Below are positions 51,389-61,387 of a DNA stretch of 64,000 nucleotides, piece after piece (positions within the stretch are counted from its first letter, which is position 1; every line of letters starts with the position of its first letter). The notes below the pieces were generated by a model that saw nothing but the letters and a program-made list of their open reading frames with translations, ran no database searches and was not told where the DNA came from. The DNA comes from Schistocerca nitens (Eukaryota > Arthropoda > Insecta > Orthoptera > Acrididae). Made by a program: the position numbers and the translations under genes. The stretch covers positions 1,058,596,432 through 1,058,660,431 of the forward strand of contig NC_064614.1 of assembly GCF_023898315.1 (NCBI RefSeq), in the 5' to 3' direction.

Positions 51389-52796
51389 CACTGCTGGCCA
51401 CCGTAAATGCAACACCCTGAAGGGAGCATCCGAATCAAGTGAAATTTACACCATGGGTTTGCAGCGATGAGATATGCAACTGATTAGAATTTCAGCGCAG
51501 ACGCACATCACGCGCGCCTGTGGCGCCACCTCATAGCGCCATTTAAGGCTTGGCGATTTCGACGAGTGTACGTTCGGCACGTGTGTTTACCTTGTGGTTG
51601 TTTCAGAAGACGATCAGTTATGCCTCGTAGACAACAGCGAACATCGTTTGATCAAGTATCCGAGTTCGACAGAGGAAGGATAGTGGCTTACCGAGATTGT
51701 GGATTATCATACAGAGAAATCGCTAGTCGTGTTGGACGAAACCAAACAACTGTAATGCGGATATGTGACCGTTGGATGCAGGAGGGTACGACGGACCGAC
51801 GTTGTCGATCGCATTCACCTCGGTGCACCACTGCACGTGCTGATAGGCAAATTGGGCGCATGGCAGTGACGGATCGCTCAGTGACATCCCGAACCATAGC
51901 ACAGCACATTGCGTCTGTAACGCATCATCCAGTGTCTGCACGTACCATTCGACGCCGTTTACAGCAGAGTGGTCTGTCTGCAAGACGTCCATTGCTTCGT
52001 CTACCATTGACGCAGAACCACAGACGTCTCCGTCGCCAATGGTGTGATGACAGACGGATGTGGACGGCAGAATGGAATGACGTTGTCTTTACTGACGAGG
52101 CACGCTTCTGTCTGCAGCACCACGATGGTCGGATTGGAGTGTGGAGACACCGTGGAGAGAGGATGCTGGACAGCTGCATTATGCACCGCCACACTGGTCT
52201 TGCACCGGGTATTATGGTATGGGGTGGTATTGGATATTACTCTCGCACGCCTCTAGTACGCATTGCCGGTACTTTAAATAGCCGGCGCTACATATCCGAG
52301 GTGCTGGAGCCAGTTGTCCTTCCTTACATTCAGGGCTCGGCCACAGCCATATTTCAACAGGATAATGCGCGACCACACGTGGCACGCATTGTCCAAAGGT
52401 TCTTCGACAATAACCAGATTGAATTGCTTCCCTGGCCGGCTCGCTCTCCGGATATTTCGCCGATAGAAAACATGTGGTCCATGGTTGCTCAACGAGTGAC
52501 CCAGATTACATCCCCAGCTGCCACACCAGATGATCTTTGGCAACGTGTGGAAGCTGCTTGGGCTGCTGTACCCCAGGAACACATCCAACGTCTCTTTGAC
52601 TAAATGCCGAGACGTGTGGCAGCGGTGATCTCCAACAATGGCGGCTACTCTGGCTACTGATTCTGGCAGGAACCACATGTCACAGACGTCTGTAAACGTA
52701 ATTATTTGATACTTGGACAACATGTTATCTACAAAATAAATTTTGTTGTGCTACCTCTTGTCTTTCTTGGTGTTGCATTTACGGTGGCCAGCAGTG
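51389..52796 (+). mobile_element. Tc1-like transposon, CACTGCTGGCCACCGTAAAT family
   Basis: 1,408 bp with inverted ends CACTGCTGGCCACCGTAAAT (left) and the same on the reverse complement of the right end, flanked by TA at 51387-51388 and 52797-52798. Encodes one transposase, lost only at its last residues. Confidence 0.94.
51620..52603 (+). CDS. Tc1-like transposase (DD34E), C-terminally truncated
   Basis: 327 aa from ATG 51620 (MPRRQQRTSFDQVSEFDRGR). Two helix-turn-helix DNA-binding domains (IVAYRDCGLSYREIASRVGR and the TSRTIAQHIA..VSARTIR block), then VVFTDEARFCLQ, IFQQDNARPHVAR and SPDISPIENMW. All three catalytic acids are present with the usual 34-residue Asp-Glu spacing. A TAA at 52601-52603 replaces an expected Ser codon after RLFD. 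Reading on would add 19 residues (MPRRVAAVISNNGGYSGY) to a natural stop at 52658. The catalytic core is intact, so partial activity cannot be excluded. Confidence 0.9.
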   Translation: MPRRQQRTSFDQVSEFDRGRIVAYRDCGLSYREIASRVGRNQTTVMRICDRWMQEGTTDRRCRSHSPRCTTARADRQIGRMAVTDRSVTSRTIAQHIASVTHHPVSARTIRRRLQQSGLSARRPLLRLPLTQNHRRLRRQWCDDRRMWTAEWNDVVFTDEARFCLQHHDGRIGVWRHRGERMLDSCIMHRHTGLAPGIMVWGGIGYYSRTPLVRIAGTLNSRRYISEVLEPVVLPYIQGSATAIFQQDNARPHVARIVQRFFDNNQIELLPWPARSPDISPIENMWSMVAQRVTQITSPAATPDDLWQRVEAAWAAVPQEHIQRLFD

Positions 52797-52798
52797 TA

Positions 52799-53144
52799 CC
52801 TACGGGCTGGGTTACGCACGGGCCAGCCCGGCGCTGCACCGTCATTTCGCCTCCCACCCGCCGCCGAGCGGCGATCAAGGTGCACCAGAGACACGCGAAG
52901 GGCAGCGCAGCGCCGCCGCAGCCGGCCACAGCAAGTGCGGCCCGTAATTACTGAAGGACGCCTCCCATTCGATAAGCCGCCTGCGCCAGCCAGCATCCGC
53001 CAGCTGGCCAGCGAGGTGGACGGCCCCACGCCAGTCTACGCCGCGACGTCGTGACAGGTACGTTCTCGTGTTCTTCCGCACTGCCTACTGCTGGCGCGCC
53101 GTAACAGAAATCTCCCTGGCGGAAACGCGTCGAGACGTATCATC
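52799..53144. other. GC-rich island, no gene recognised
   Basis: Clearly richer in G, C and CpG than its surroundings. Open frames exist on both strands because stops are rare in such sequence. CAGGTACGT at 53056-53064 matches a splice-donor consensus, so a 5' exon of a host gene is conceivable. Another GC-rich SINE or LTR part is as likely. Confidence 0.35.
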
Positions 53145-53191
53145 GTAATCAGTTTCCTTTAATTTACGTCAATGGTCACAGACTGTTCGAT

Positions 53192-53237
53192 AACAGATTA
53201 CCGGTTTCGGTCTTTAATGACCATCATCAGATCTGTT
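53192..53237 (-). ncRNA. Hammerhead ribozyme-like motif, left arm
   Basis: Exact reverse-strand counterpart of the right-arm motif, with the same stem I, core boxes, stem II and ACCGGT palindrome. Confidence 0.7.
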
Positions 53238-53367
53238 TCATAAAAACAAAGTCCTAATGTACTGCAGCCATAGTGGCACCGTCAAATGTTAAATGCAAAA
53301 TCAGCACCAGCATTGACATTTGACGATGCCACTACGGCTGCAGTACATTAGCACTTTGTTTTTATGA

Positions 53368-53413
53368 AACAGATCTGATGATGGTCATTAAAGACCGAAA
53401 CCGGTAATCTGTT
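53368..53413 (+). ncRNA. Hammerhead ribozyme-like motif, right arm
   Basis: In order: AACAGAT (stem I 5'), CTGATGA (53375-53381), one U, GGTC-ATTAAA-GACC (stem II), GAAA (53397-53400), CCGGTA, ATCTGTT (stem I 3'). Stem I has seven perfect pairs placed exactly where a type I hammerhead needs them. GTA is an allowed NUH triplet, so cleavage would fall after 53406. ACCGGT is self-complementary and could form stem III only between two copies, as in dimeric hammerheads. The single unpaired base before stem II departs from the consensus. Confidence 0.7.
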
Positions 53414-53460
53414 ATCAAACAATCTGTGACCATTGACGTAAATTAAAGGAAACTGATTAC

Positions 53461-53930
53461 ATATACGGGTCACTGTTTTTTCGCGACGATGTCGCAGCTT
53501 GTGAAACATATCATGGTTGCGAATCTGTTACTCATCTGTGGCTGTGGATGATTTTGTTAGTGAAATTCTCCCCTGAAGGGTGGGGAGGAGGGAGGGGAGG
53601 GAGGAACGAAAGTAAATCAATCTAGATCACAGAGTAGGAATATCTAAGGGGGTTAGCACACTCAACTGTGCATGACACCAACAGCAAACTGCGACAGTAA
53701 CGTGGATTTCATACAACGCACTTTTGTTTTTTTACACATTTACTTATTGGTAACAGCAATGGTGAACAATTTTTGCTGCTACAAATGCAAATCCAAACTC
53801 GTCAGAGGAGCAAAAAGTTTTCATAGATGTATAGTATCACAGAGGTTTAAGTAAGGTTATCATACCAGTAAGAGGCGCTCGTGTCTAGAAATATCGAGAC
53901 ACACTGTAATAAAGTGGCAATACAGTAGGG
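53461..53930. other. Spacer with a G-quadruplex-like tract
   Basis: Four or more G-runs at 53578-53604 (GGGTGGGGAGGAGGGAGGGG and on). No gene recognised; a Cys-containing 60-aa frame at 53672-53854 has no known motif. Confidence 0.45.
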
Positions 53931-53934
53931 CTAA

Positions 53935-54655
53935 TTTATGGGACTGCGTGGATGTATATTTAAGAGACAAATGCGAAATAAATTCGGTAGTGTGGGAGTC
54001 TGCTCCCAGCCACGCGGAACAAACACTGGTAGCAGTTACTTCTGTAAAATATCTGGGAGTATGCGTACGGAACGGTTTGAAGTGGAATGACCATATAAAA
54101 TTAATTGTTGGTAAGGCGGGTGTCAGGTTGAAATTCATTGGGAGAGTCCTTAGAAAATGTAATCTATCAACAAAGGAGGTGGCTTACATAACACTCGTTC
54201 GGCCTATACTTGAGTATTGCTCATCAGTGTGGGATCCCTACCCGGTCGGGTTGACAGAGGAGATAGGGAAGATCCAAAGAAGAGCGGCGCGTTTCGCCAC
54301 AGGGTTATTTGGTAAGCGTGATAGCGTTACGGAGATGTTTAGCAAACTCAAGTGGAACACTCTTCAAGAGACGCTCTCTGCATCGCGGTGTAGCTTGCTG
54401 TCCAGGTTTCGAGAGGGTGCGTTTCTGGATGAGGTATCGAATATATTGCTTACCCCTACTTATTCCTCCCGAGGAGATCACGAATGTAAAATTAGAGAGA
54501 TTCGAGCGCGCACGGAGGCTTTCCGGCAGTCGTTCTTCCCGCGAACCATACGCGAGTGGAACAGGAAAGGGAGGTAATGACAGTGGCGCGTAAAGTGCCC
54601 TCCGCTACACACCGTTGGGTGGCTTGCGGAGTATAAATGTAGATGTAGATGTAGA
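53935..54655 (+). pseudogene. LINE RT C-terminal fragment with (GATGTA)n tail
   Basis: An open stretch at 53948-54577 reads VTSVKYLGVCVRNGLKWNDH (thumb), LRKCNLSTKEVAYITLVRPI then LEYCSSVWDPY, IGKIQRRAARFATG and FFPRTIREWNRKG, a jockey-group LINE C-terminus. The 3' UTR ends in AAATGTAGATGTAGATGTAG, a microsatellite tail that is probably the true 3' end. The palm is missing (5' truncation), but this part has no internal stop, so the insertion is relatively young. Confidence 0.85.
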
Positions 54656-54659
54656 TGTG

Positions 54660-55480
54660 TACACATTTCGTAGAATGCTCACCCTCCGATAAGATACATA
54701 GTAACTGACGGAAGATCATCCAGTGAAACAGAAGTAATATCTGGCGTTCTCCAAAGAAGTGTTCTAGGCCCTCTACTCTTCCTGATCTATATAAACGATT
54801 TAGGAGAGACCCTGAGTAACCTTCTTAGATTGTTTCCAGTTCACGCTGTCATTTACCGTCTCGTAAAGTCATCAGAGGATCAAAACCAATTGCAAAATGA
54901 TTTGAACAAGAAATCTGTATGATGCGAAAAATTGCAGTTGACTAAATAATGAAAAGCGTAAAATCATCTACATGAGAACCAAAAGGAATCAGCTGAATTT
55001 CGGTTATACGATAAATCACACTAATTTAAGGATTATAAATTCAATTAAATACTTATGGATTACATTTACGAAAACTTAAATTGGAACGATCACATAGATG
55101 ATGTTGTGGGGAAAGCTAACCAAAGACTGCGATTCAAGTATGACTGACAGAGAACATCGAAAAAGTTCAAAGAAGAGCAGCTCGTTTTGTATTATTGAGA
55201 AATAGGGGGAGAGTGCCACGAATATGATACCAGAACTGGGGCGACGGTCATTAAAACAAAAGCGTTCTTCGCTGCGGGAAGACCTTTTCGTGAAATTTCT
55301 ATCACCAGCCTTCTCCTCAGCGTGTGAAAATACTTTGTTGGCGCCCACCTGCACCGAGAGAAATGATCGTCTTAAGAAAACAAAAGAAATCAGAGCTCGC
55401 AGGTTTAAAGATTCGTTTCTCGCAAGCGCTGTCCGAGAGTGGAATGGTAAAATAATAGCTTCAATGTGATTCGATAAACC
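54660..55480 (+). pseudogene. LINE RT fragment, palm to C-terminus, internally deleted
   Basis: Reads ISGVLQRSVLGPLLFLIYIN then DLGETLSN (RT box), a decayed catalytic region (HAVIYRLVKS), LNWNDHIDDVVGKANQRLRF (thumb), then a deletion to TENIEKVQRRAARFVL-like residues in shifted frames, and SLREDLFVKFLSPAFSSACE then VREWNGKI. Stops and a jump near 55138 show decay and internal deletion. It begins within a few bases of the preceding LINE tail. Confidence 0.78.
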
Positions 55481-55499
55481 TTCTGCCAGCACTTAATTG

Positions 55500-56519
55500 T
55501 GATACACAGCAGTTGATTGGAAGCCCCAATGTTTTTCGTGGTTTGCACCTGAACTTTACATGTGATGTACAGGCTGTGTTTGGTGGTTCGACATGGCTGA
55601 CCTTGGCTGTTGTTTGGGGCAATCACGCACATTATGGTGGCCTTGAAGCTTTTCCAGATGCTAATATTTTGGCACGGAAAACTTGGAGTATATCTGAAAC
55701 AACTGGTCTTCTGGCTAAAGTTCCTTATGGTACTCTTGTTCCAAGCATGCCGTTTGTATTGTCTACTAGATGAAGAACTATGTGCCAGAGAACTATGTGC
55801 CAGTCTGAGTCATTTCCTTCGGATTATACAGATCTCACGGTCATTTTACTTACTTTAAAGTAACCTCAGTACAAAATCATACTACTATAAGAGGCTATAT
55901 GTGGAAAAATTTATTTGTTGCGATTAATATATTGTTTCCCTAAGGATGGACGAAGTCAAAAATATTATAACAGGAAGCAAAAACAGAAGAACTTCGTCCT
56001 TAAAGATATTTAAAAGTGTGATATTTGCTGCATGTTTTCTTTCCATATTCGAAGTTTTTCGGGACGCTATAACTAAAAAGCCATTTCCTAATGTTGCCGC
56101 AGCGTATTTTTCAAAACGATGGCTCGGCATCACGATAAAGTTCAGTACAAAATCTAAAACTTGTCGGTGGCTACACTCCATTACTCTGCAGCAAAAAATT
56201 GCGACATGTGGGCTATGAAAGCTGGCACCAACAAGTGTAACGACCTTGCATTTATTTCCTCAAAGCTCTCTGCCAAATTCACTCTAGATATCGACTGGAA
56301 AATGCTAAGATGCCTATGAATCGTGTGTACAAATTCTGTGGTACTTCTGAATGGGATCTGTCTGTTCTAGCGGTGTAATGATATTCAAAATCCGCAGGGT
56401 CCTTAGGGTAAAACTAAGGCAATATGTAGTCACGTGACTTTGGCAGCACTTTATGTTGGCAACAGAAATTCTCCTCTGCGCATCTGAATATTCACTCCAT
56501 AGACATTCTTACTCTACGG
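55500..56519. other. About 1 kb of unassigned sequence
   Basis: The longest frame (55513-55773, 86 aa, including WGNHAHYGGLEAFPDANILA) has ordinary protein-like composition, but I cannot place it in a family. A second frame (55946-56218) is unremarkable. It could be part of a degraded element or a host exon. Confidence 0.3.
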
Positions 56520-58140
56520 TCTAGATCAGAGCAGGTCACTGGAAAGAAAGTCTATATCTACATGTGTTCTCTGCAATTCACAATTCGTGCCTGGCAGTTC
56601 ATTCATCGTACCACCGCCAAGCTGTTTCTTTACCCTTCCACATTCGAACAGCGTGCGAAAGAAGGGACACTTAAATCTTTGCATGCGGTATATGATATTT
56701 ATTATTTTATTACAAAGATAATTTCTCCCTATGTAGGTGGGTGCCAACAAAATATTTTCGCATTCAGAGGACGAAGTTGGTGATTGAAATTTCGTGTAAG
56801 GATCGTGTCGTAACGAAAAACGCCAACTCGTGTATTATAGCCGTGACACTCTCTCCCATATTTTGCGATAATACAAAACGAGCTGTCCTTCTTTGATTTT
56901 TCTCGATATTCTCCGTCAATCCTATATGATTGGGATCCCATACCGCGCAGCCGTACTGCAGAAGAGGACGGACAAACGTAGTGTAAGCGGTCTCTTTAAT
57001 AGAGCTGTTGCATTTTCTAAGTGTTTTGCCAAAAAACTGTAGTCTTTTTTTAGCTTTCCCCGCAACATCATCTATGTCATCGTTCCAGTTTAAGTTATTC
57101 GTAGCCATAATCCCCAAGTATTTAGTTGAATTTATAGCCTTCAGATTTATGTGATTTATCGTGCATCCGAAATTTAGCGGATTCCTTATAGTACTCACGT
57201 AGATGATTTCACACTTTTCATTATATACAGTCAGTTACCACTTTTAGAACCATACATATATCTTGACTGAATCATTTTTCAATTAGTTTTGATGTTCTGA
57301 TGACTTTACGAAACGGTAAACGACACATCGGCTGCAAATAGTCTAAGAGGGACGCTCATATTTTCTCCTAAATCGTGTATGTACATTAAAAACAGCTGGG
57401 GGCCTTCCTTTGGGAATGCCAAATATGGCATCTTGTTTTAATCGACGACTTTCCGTCAATTACTACGAACTGTGACCTTCCAAACAGGAAGTCGCAAATT
57501 CTGTCGTATAATTGAGAAGATACTCCATAGGCTCGCAGTCAGATTACAAGTAGCTTGTGAGGAACGGTGTCAAAAGCCTTCTGGAAACCTAGACTTATGG
57601 AATCAGTTTGAGATCCCCTGTCGACAGCACTCATTACTTAGTGTGAATAGAGAGCTAGTTGTGTTTCACAAGAACGATACTTTCTGAATCCTTGATGACT
57701 ATTTGTCAATAGTTTTCTTCCAGGTAATCTGTAATGTTCGAACACATTATACGTCCCAAAACCCTACTGCAAATCTACGTCAGTGATGTGTGTATTGAGT
57801 GCTGGAGTGACCTATGCATCTTTCCAGTCTTTAGGTACAGATCTTTGGTCGAGCGAGCGGTTGTGTATAAATACTAAGTACGGAGGTATTGCATCAGCAT
57901 ACTCTGAAAGGAACCTAACTGGTATACAGTGTGGACAGAAGGACTTGCCTATATTAAATGACTTAAGCTGGTTCGCTACACCGTGGACATGTAGTTCTAA
58001 GTTACTCATTCTGGCAGCTGTTCTTGATTCGAATTCTGATACATTTGCTTCTTTGGTGATGGAACCGAGGCAACTATATTTGGTAATTCCACTTCAGTGC
58101 ACTGTCATCAGTAACATGACCGTTGCTGTTGCGTAGTGTA
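56520..58140 (-). pseudogene. LINE reverse transcriptase relic, antisense
   Basis: Minus strand. Near 58010-57815, FLSEYADAIPPYLVFIHNRS then LDQRSVPKDWKDA is RT fingers (the P..W..A block). RT blocks decay between 57780 and 57200 (FRKVIRTSK, KKAPSCF). INSTKYLGIMATNNLNWNDD and LRKCNSSIKETAYTTFVRPL then LQYGCAVWDPN (57150-56930) form the thumb and C-terminus, and LAPTYIGRN lies near 56745. Stops and frameshifts occur throughout. It belongs to the same jockey-group family as the fragment at 50.5 kb (VLVPTYIGRN). Confidence 0.8.
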
Positions 58141-58597
58141 GGTATTCATAAGGTCCCTGTGCTTTTCTGCTTTCTTTTTCATATCGGTCGATTAGTCAGG
58201 TCTGATGAGTTACCTCTGTGAAGCATACTCCTGTCAAATATTATGAAATATTTCCGACCGGGAAAATCTGGAGAAAGAAGAAACGATTTACTTCTGTTCA
58301 GACAGTGAAACTGCATGCAGGTAAAAGCGAAACAATGGACCATGTTACAGAAAACGTACAATTTCTGTACTCGAATGTGTAAGTGATTCAGGTATTACTG
58401 AGTCCAAGGCGGAAGAACAGATTATCTTTGTGAGTTATATTACTGACGTGACCGTTGTTATTTAAATGTCATTAAGTTATTACCGGTACCTGAATTGTAG
58501 AGGTGTTTCACTTGCCGCTGATTTTTCAGGAAGCGATTAACGTCCAGCCAATCGCAAGAGAAGCTAACGTGCTTTGAGTGGCGGTTTAATGTTAAAA
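58141..58597. other. Spacer, no gene seen
   Basis: No supportable feature between the LINE relic and Tc1 copy C. Confidence 0.4.
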
Positions 58598-58599
58598 TA

Positions 58600-60021
58600 C
58601 ACTCCTGGAAATGGAAAAAAGAACACATTGACACCGGTGTGTCAGACCCACCATACTTGCTCCGGACACTGCGAGAGGGCTGTACAAGCATTGATCACAC
58701 GCACGGCACAGCGGACACACCAGGAACCGCGGTGTTGGCCGTCGAATGGCGCTAGCTGCGCAGCATTTGTGCACCGCCGCCGTCAGTGTCAGCCAGTTTG
58801 CCGTGGCATACGGAGCTCCATCGCAGTCTTTAACACTGGTAGCATGCCGCGACAGCGTGGACGTGAACCGTATGTGCAGTTGACGGACTTTGAGCGAGGG
58901 CGTATAGTGGGCATGCGGGAGGCCGGGTGGACGTACCGCCGAATTGCTCAACACGTGGGGCGTGAGGTCTCCACAGAACATCGATGTTGTCGCCAGTGGT
59001 CGGCGGAAGGTGCACGTGCCCGTCGACCTGGGACCGGACCGCAGCGACGCACGGATGCACGCCAAGACCGTAGGATCCTACGCAGTGCCGTAGGGGACCG
59101 CACCGCCACTTCCCAGCAAATTAGGGACACTGTTGCTCCTGGGGTATCGGCGAGGACCATTCGCAACCGTCTCCATGAAGCTGGGCTACGGTCCCGCACA
59201 CCGTTAGGCCGTCTTCCGCTCACGCCCCAACATCGTGCAGCCCGCCTCCAGTGGTGTCGCGACAGGCGTGAATGGAGGGACGAATGGAGACGTGTCGTCT
59301 TCAGCGATGAGAGTCGCTTCTGCCTTGGTGCCAATGATGGTCGTATGCGTGTTTGGCGCCGTGCAGGTGAGCGCCACAATCAGGACTGCATACGACCGAG
59401 GCACACAGGGCCAACACCCGGCATCATGGTGTGGGGAGCGATCTCCTACACTGGCCGTACACCACTGGTGATCGTCGAGGGGACACTGAATAGTGCACGG
59501 TACATCCAAACCGTCATCGAACCCATCGTTCTACCATTCCTAGACCGGCAAGGGATCTTGCTGTTCCAACAGGACTATGCACGTCCGCATGTATCCCGTG
59601 CCACCCAACGTGCTCTAGAAGGTGTAAGTCAACTACCCTGGCCAGCAAGATCTCCGGATCTGTCCCCCATTGAGCATGTTTGGGACTGGATGAAGCATCG
59701 TCTCACGCGGTCTGCACGTCCAGCACGAACGCTGGTCCAACTGAGGCGCCAGGTGGAAATGGCATGGCAAGCCGTTCCACAGGACTACATCCAGCATCTC
59801 TACGATCGTCTCCATGGGAGAATAGCAGCCTGCATTGCTGCGAAAGGTGGATATACACTGTACTAGTGCCGACATTGTGCATGCTCTGTTGCCTGTGTCT
59901 ATGTGCCTGTGGTTCTGTCAGTGTGATCATGTGATGTATCTGACCCCAGGAATGTGTCAATAAAGTTTTCCCTTCCTGGGACAATGAATTCACGGTGTTA
60001 TTATTTCAATTTCCAGGAGTG
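58600..60021 (+). mobile_element. Tc1-like DNA transposon, 1,422-bp family, copy C
   Basis: Third full-length copy with the same ends and length as copies A and B, and TA at 58598-58599 and 60022-60023. Confidence 0.95.
58844..59866 (+). CDS. Tc1-like transposase (DD32E), copy C
   Basis: Intact 340-aa frame starting MPRQRGREPYVQLTDFERGR at ATG 58844, with the same domain order as copies A and B and the same 32-residue Asp-Glu spacing. Private changes: STEHRCC in place of STVHRCC in the first DNA-binding domain, GILLFQQDYARPH where the others have GNLLFQQDNARPH (the Asn directly after the catalytic Asp, normally conserved in Tc1 enzymes, is Tyr), and MKHRL for MKRRL. The Asn-to-Tyr change makes this copy a doubtful enzyme despite its open frame. 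Confidence 0.93.
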   Translation: MPRQRGREPYVQLTDFERGRIVGMREAGWTYRRIAQHVGREVSTEHRCCRQWSAEGARARRPGTGPQRRTDARQDRRILRSAVGDRTATSQQIRDTVAPGVSARTIRNRLHEAGLRSRTPLGRLPLTPQHRAARLQWCRDRREWRDEWRRVVFSDESRFCLGANDGRMRVWRRAGERHNQDCIRPRHTGPTPGIMVWGAISYTGRTPLVIVEGTLNSARYIQTVIEPIVLPFLDRQGILLFQQDYARPHVSRATQRALEGVSQLPWPARSPDLSPIEHVWDWMKHRLTRSARPARTLVQLRRQVEMAWQAVPQDYIQHLYDRLHGRIAACIAAKGGYTLY

Positions 60022-60109
60022 TATATTGTATTTGGGGTGACAGTCATGAAAACTACTTTTCTTGTGCCCTTCTCTCATGGACGTCTACAAAAACGTCTTT
60101 ATATCGTCG

Positions 60110-60261
60110 TAATTGTCCGCCTCCGTAGCGCAGCGGTAGCGTTACTGCCTACCACGCAAGGGGGGCCGGTTTCGAGTCCCGGCAGGGGACTGGGTGTTGT
60201 GTGTCTTTCATCATCACTGAAGTGGCGTCAACTAAAAAGACTTGCAGTACAGCGGCCGAAG
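60110..60261 (+). repeat. SINE, CCTCCGTAGCGCAGCGG type, 5' part
   Basis: tRNA-like head CTCCGTAGCGCAGCGGTAGC with B box GGTTTCGAGTCC and body TGAAGTGGCGTCAACTAAAA, ending at GCGGCCGAA. The expected 3' end of this SINE type appears 480 bp later. Confidence 0.78.
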
Positions 60262-60737
60262 GGCGCAGGCCCGAATTGTCCCGACACCAGGTAGGTAAGC
60301 AGGTAACAGGACCGAATCCTCCCAAACTGACACATTTTATATTGTATTATAGACAATAATAAATTATCTCTGCCATGTTCCTTATCTCCTTCCCCTGCCC
60401 CTCCCATGTTTTAAACAAAAAATATTGATTCACTTATGCACGCTTTGTGCGTGACCTTGAGCGGGACTTAGTCGCTGGCTCTGTGCCGGCTGGACTTTAT
60501 CTCAATAAGATAAAAGATAAAACTTTTAAACATACTCACAATACACGCGAAAATTTTTCACATCTTCTACTGTAACTTCATATGCTTTCTTTTGCCTGCT
60601 GGGCGTATTCATAACGCTTAGAACTACTACCTGCTTCAAACGGGAGGATTCAGTACCATCGTTTTTCAGACCCTTGTGGGCTTGGGAGGATTCTGTACCA
60701 TTTTTCTGACCGCGGGAAGATTCGGGGCTGCGCACCG
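60262..60737 (-). other. Insert splitting a SINE, with a coding-like minus frame
   Basis: GGCCGAA occurs on both sides (about 60255-60261 and 60738-60744), as expected for a target duplication. The minus strand from 60777 to 60526 is open and reads, in part, SPESSRGQKNGTESSQAHKG then LKQVVVLSVMNTPSRQKKAY. GTESS-like units repeat. I do not recognise the family. Confidence 0.4.
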
Positions 60738-60790
60738 GCCGAACCTCGGAGGGGATATCCTGGCCATTAAATACCATACGATCATTTCAT
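60738..60790 (+). repeat. SINE, CCTCCGTAGCGCAGCGG type, 3' part
   Basis: GGCCGAACCTCGGAGGGGAT then CCATACGATCATTTCATTTT, which I recall as the 3' end of the family whose head is at 60117. The link is from memory of the consensus. Confidence 0.55.
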
Positions 60791-61159
60791 TTTTCATCTT
60801 CGCAAGTGCGTCTTGTTCTTACGATCCGTAAGTGAGTGATTCCTCGAGTGCAATAGTTTTGTTTACAAGCTTCTAGATTATTTGTCCTCTCATCTTGTTC
60901 AGCAGCATATGACGAAAAGGATATCGTATTATTTGCACAAATTTCCGCCTAAATTCTGTGAGCATCCCAGTGTCACTTTGGTATTAAATAAACCGAGTCA
61001 TTCGCTCCACGAATTGGACACGACCCTGCCACGCTTGGCTGTTTACAGTGTTTAGATGGATCGTCCGGTGTACGGTACTTTCGGAGCTATTGTTTCACTA
61101 CGCTGTATTCGAACTTATTGTGTCTCCAGTTATTACAAGAGACTCCCTTGGATTTGTCT
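60791..61159. other. Spacer, no gene seen
   Basis: No supportable feature. Confidence 0.4.
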
Positions 61160-61170
61160 GCAGTTATGTT

Positions 61171-61376
61171 CGCCGGCCGAAGTGGCCGTGCGGTTAAAGA
61201 CGCTGCAGTCTGGAACCGCAAGACCGCTACGGTCGCAGGTTGGAATCCTGCCTCGGGCATGGATGTTTGTGATGTCCTTAGGTTAGTTAGGTTTAACTAG
61301 TTCTAAGTTCTAGGGGACTAATGACCTCAGCAGTTGAGTCCCATAGTGCTCAGAGCCATTTGAACCATTTTTTTTT
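61171..61376 (+). repeat. SINE, GGCCGAGCGGTTCTAGGCGC type (AAAGACGC variant)
   Basis: Head GCCGGCCGAAGTGGCCGTGC then GGTTAAAGACGCTGCAGTC, flanked by the 11-bp duplication GCAGTTATGTT (61160-61170 and 61377-61387). Confidence 0.93.
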
Positions 61377-61387
61377 GCAGTTATGTT

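Larger units (their letters stand above)
53145..53460. repeat. 316-bp near-perfect foldback with two hammerhead-like motifs
   Basis: Arms of about 150 bp (53145-53296 and 53309-53460) are almost perfect inverted copies around a 12-bp loop, starting GTAATCAGTTTCCTTTAATT and ending with its complement. Each arm carries a hammerhead-like sequence. There is no coding sequence. It resembles the inverted terminal repeats of Penelope-like elements or a retrozyme-like derivative. Confidence 0.85.
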
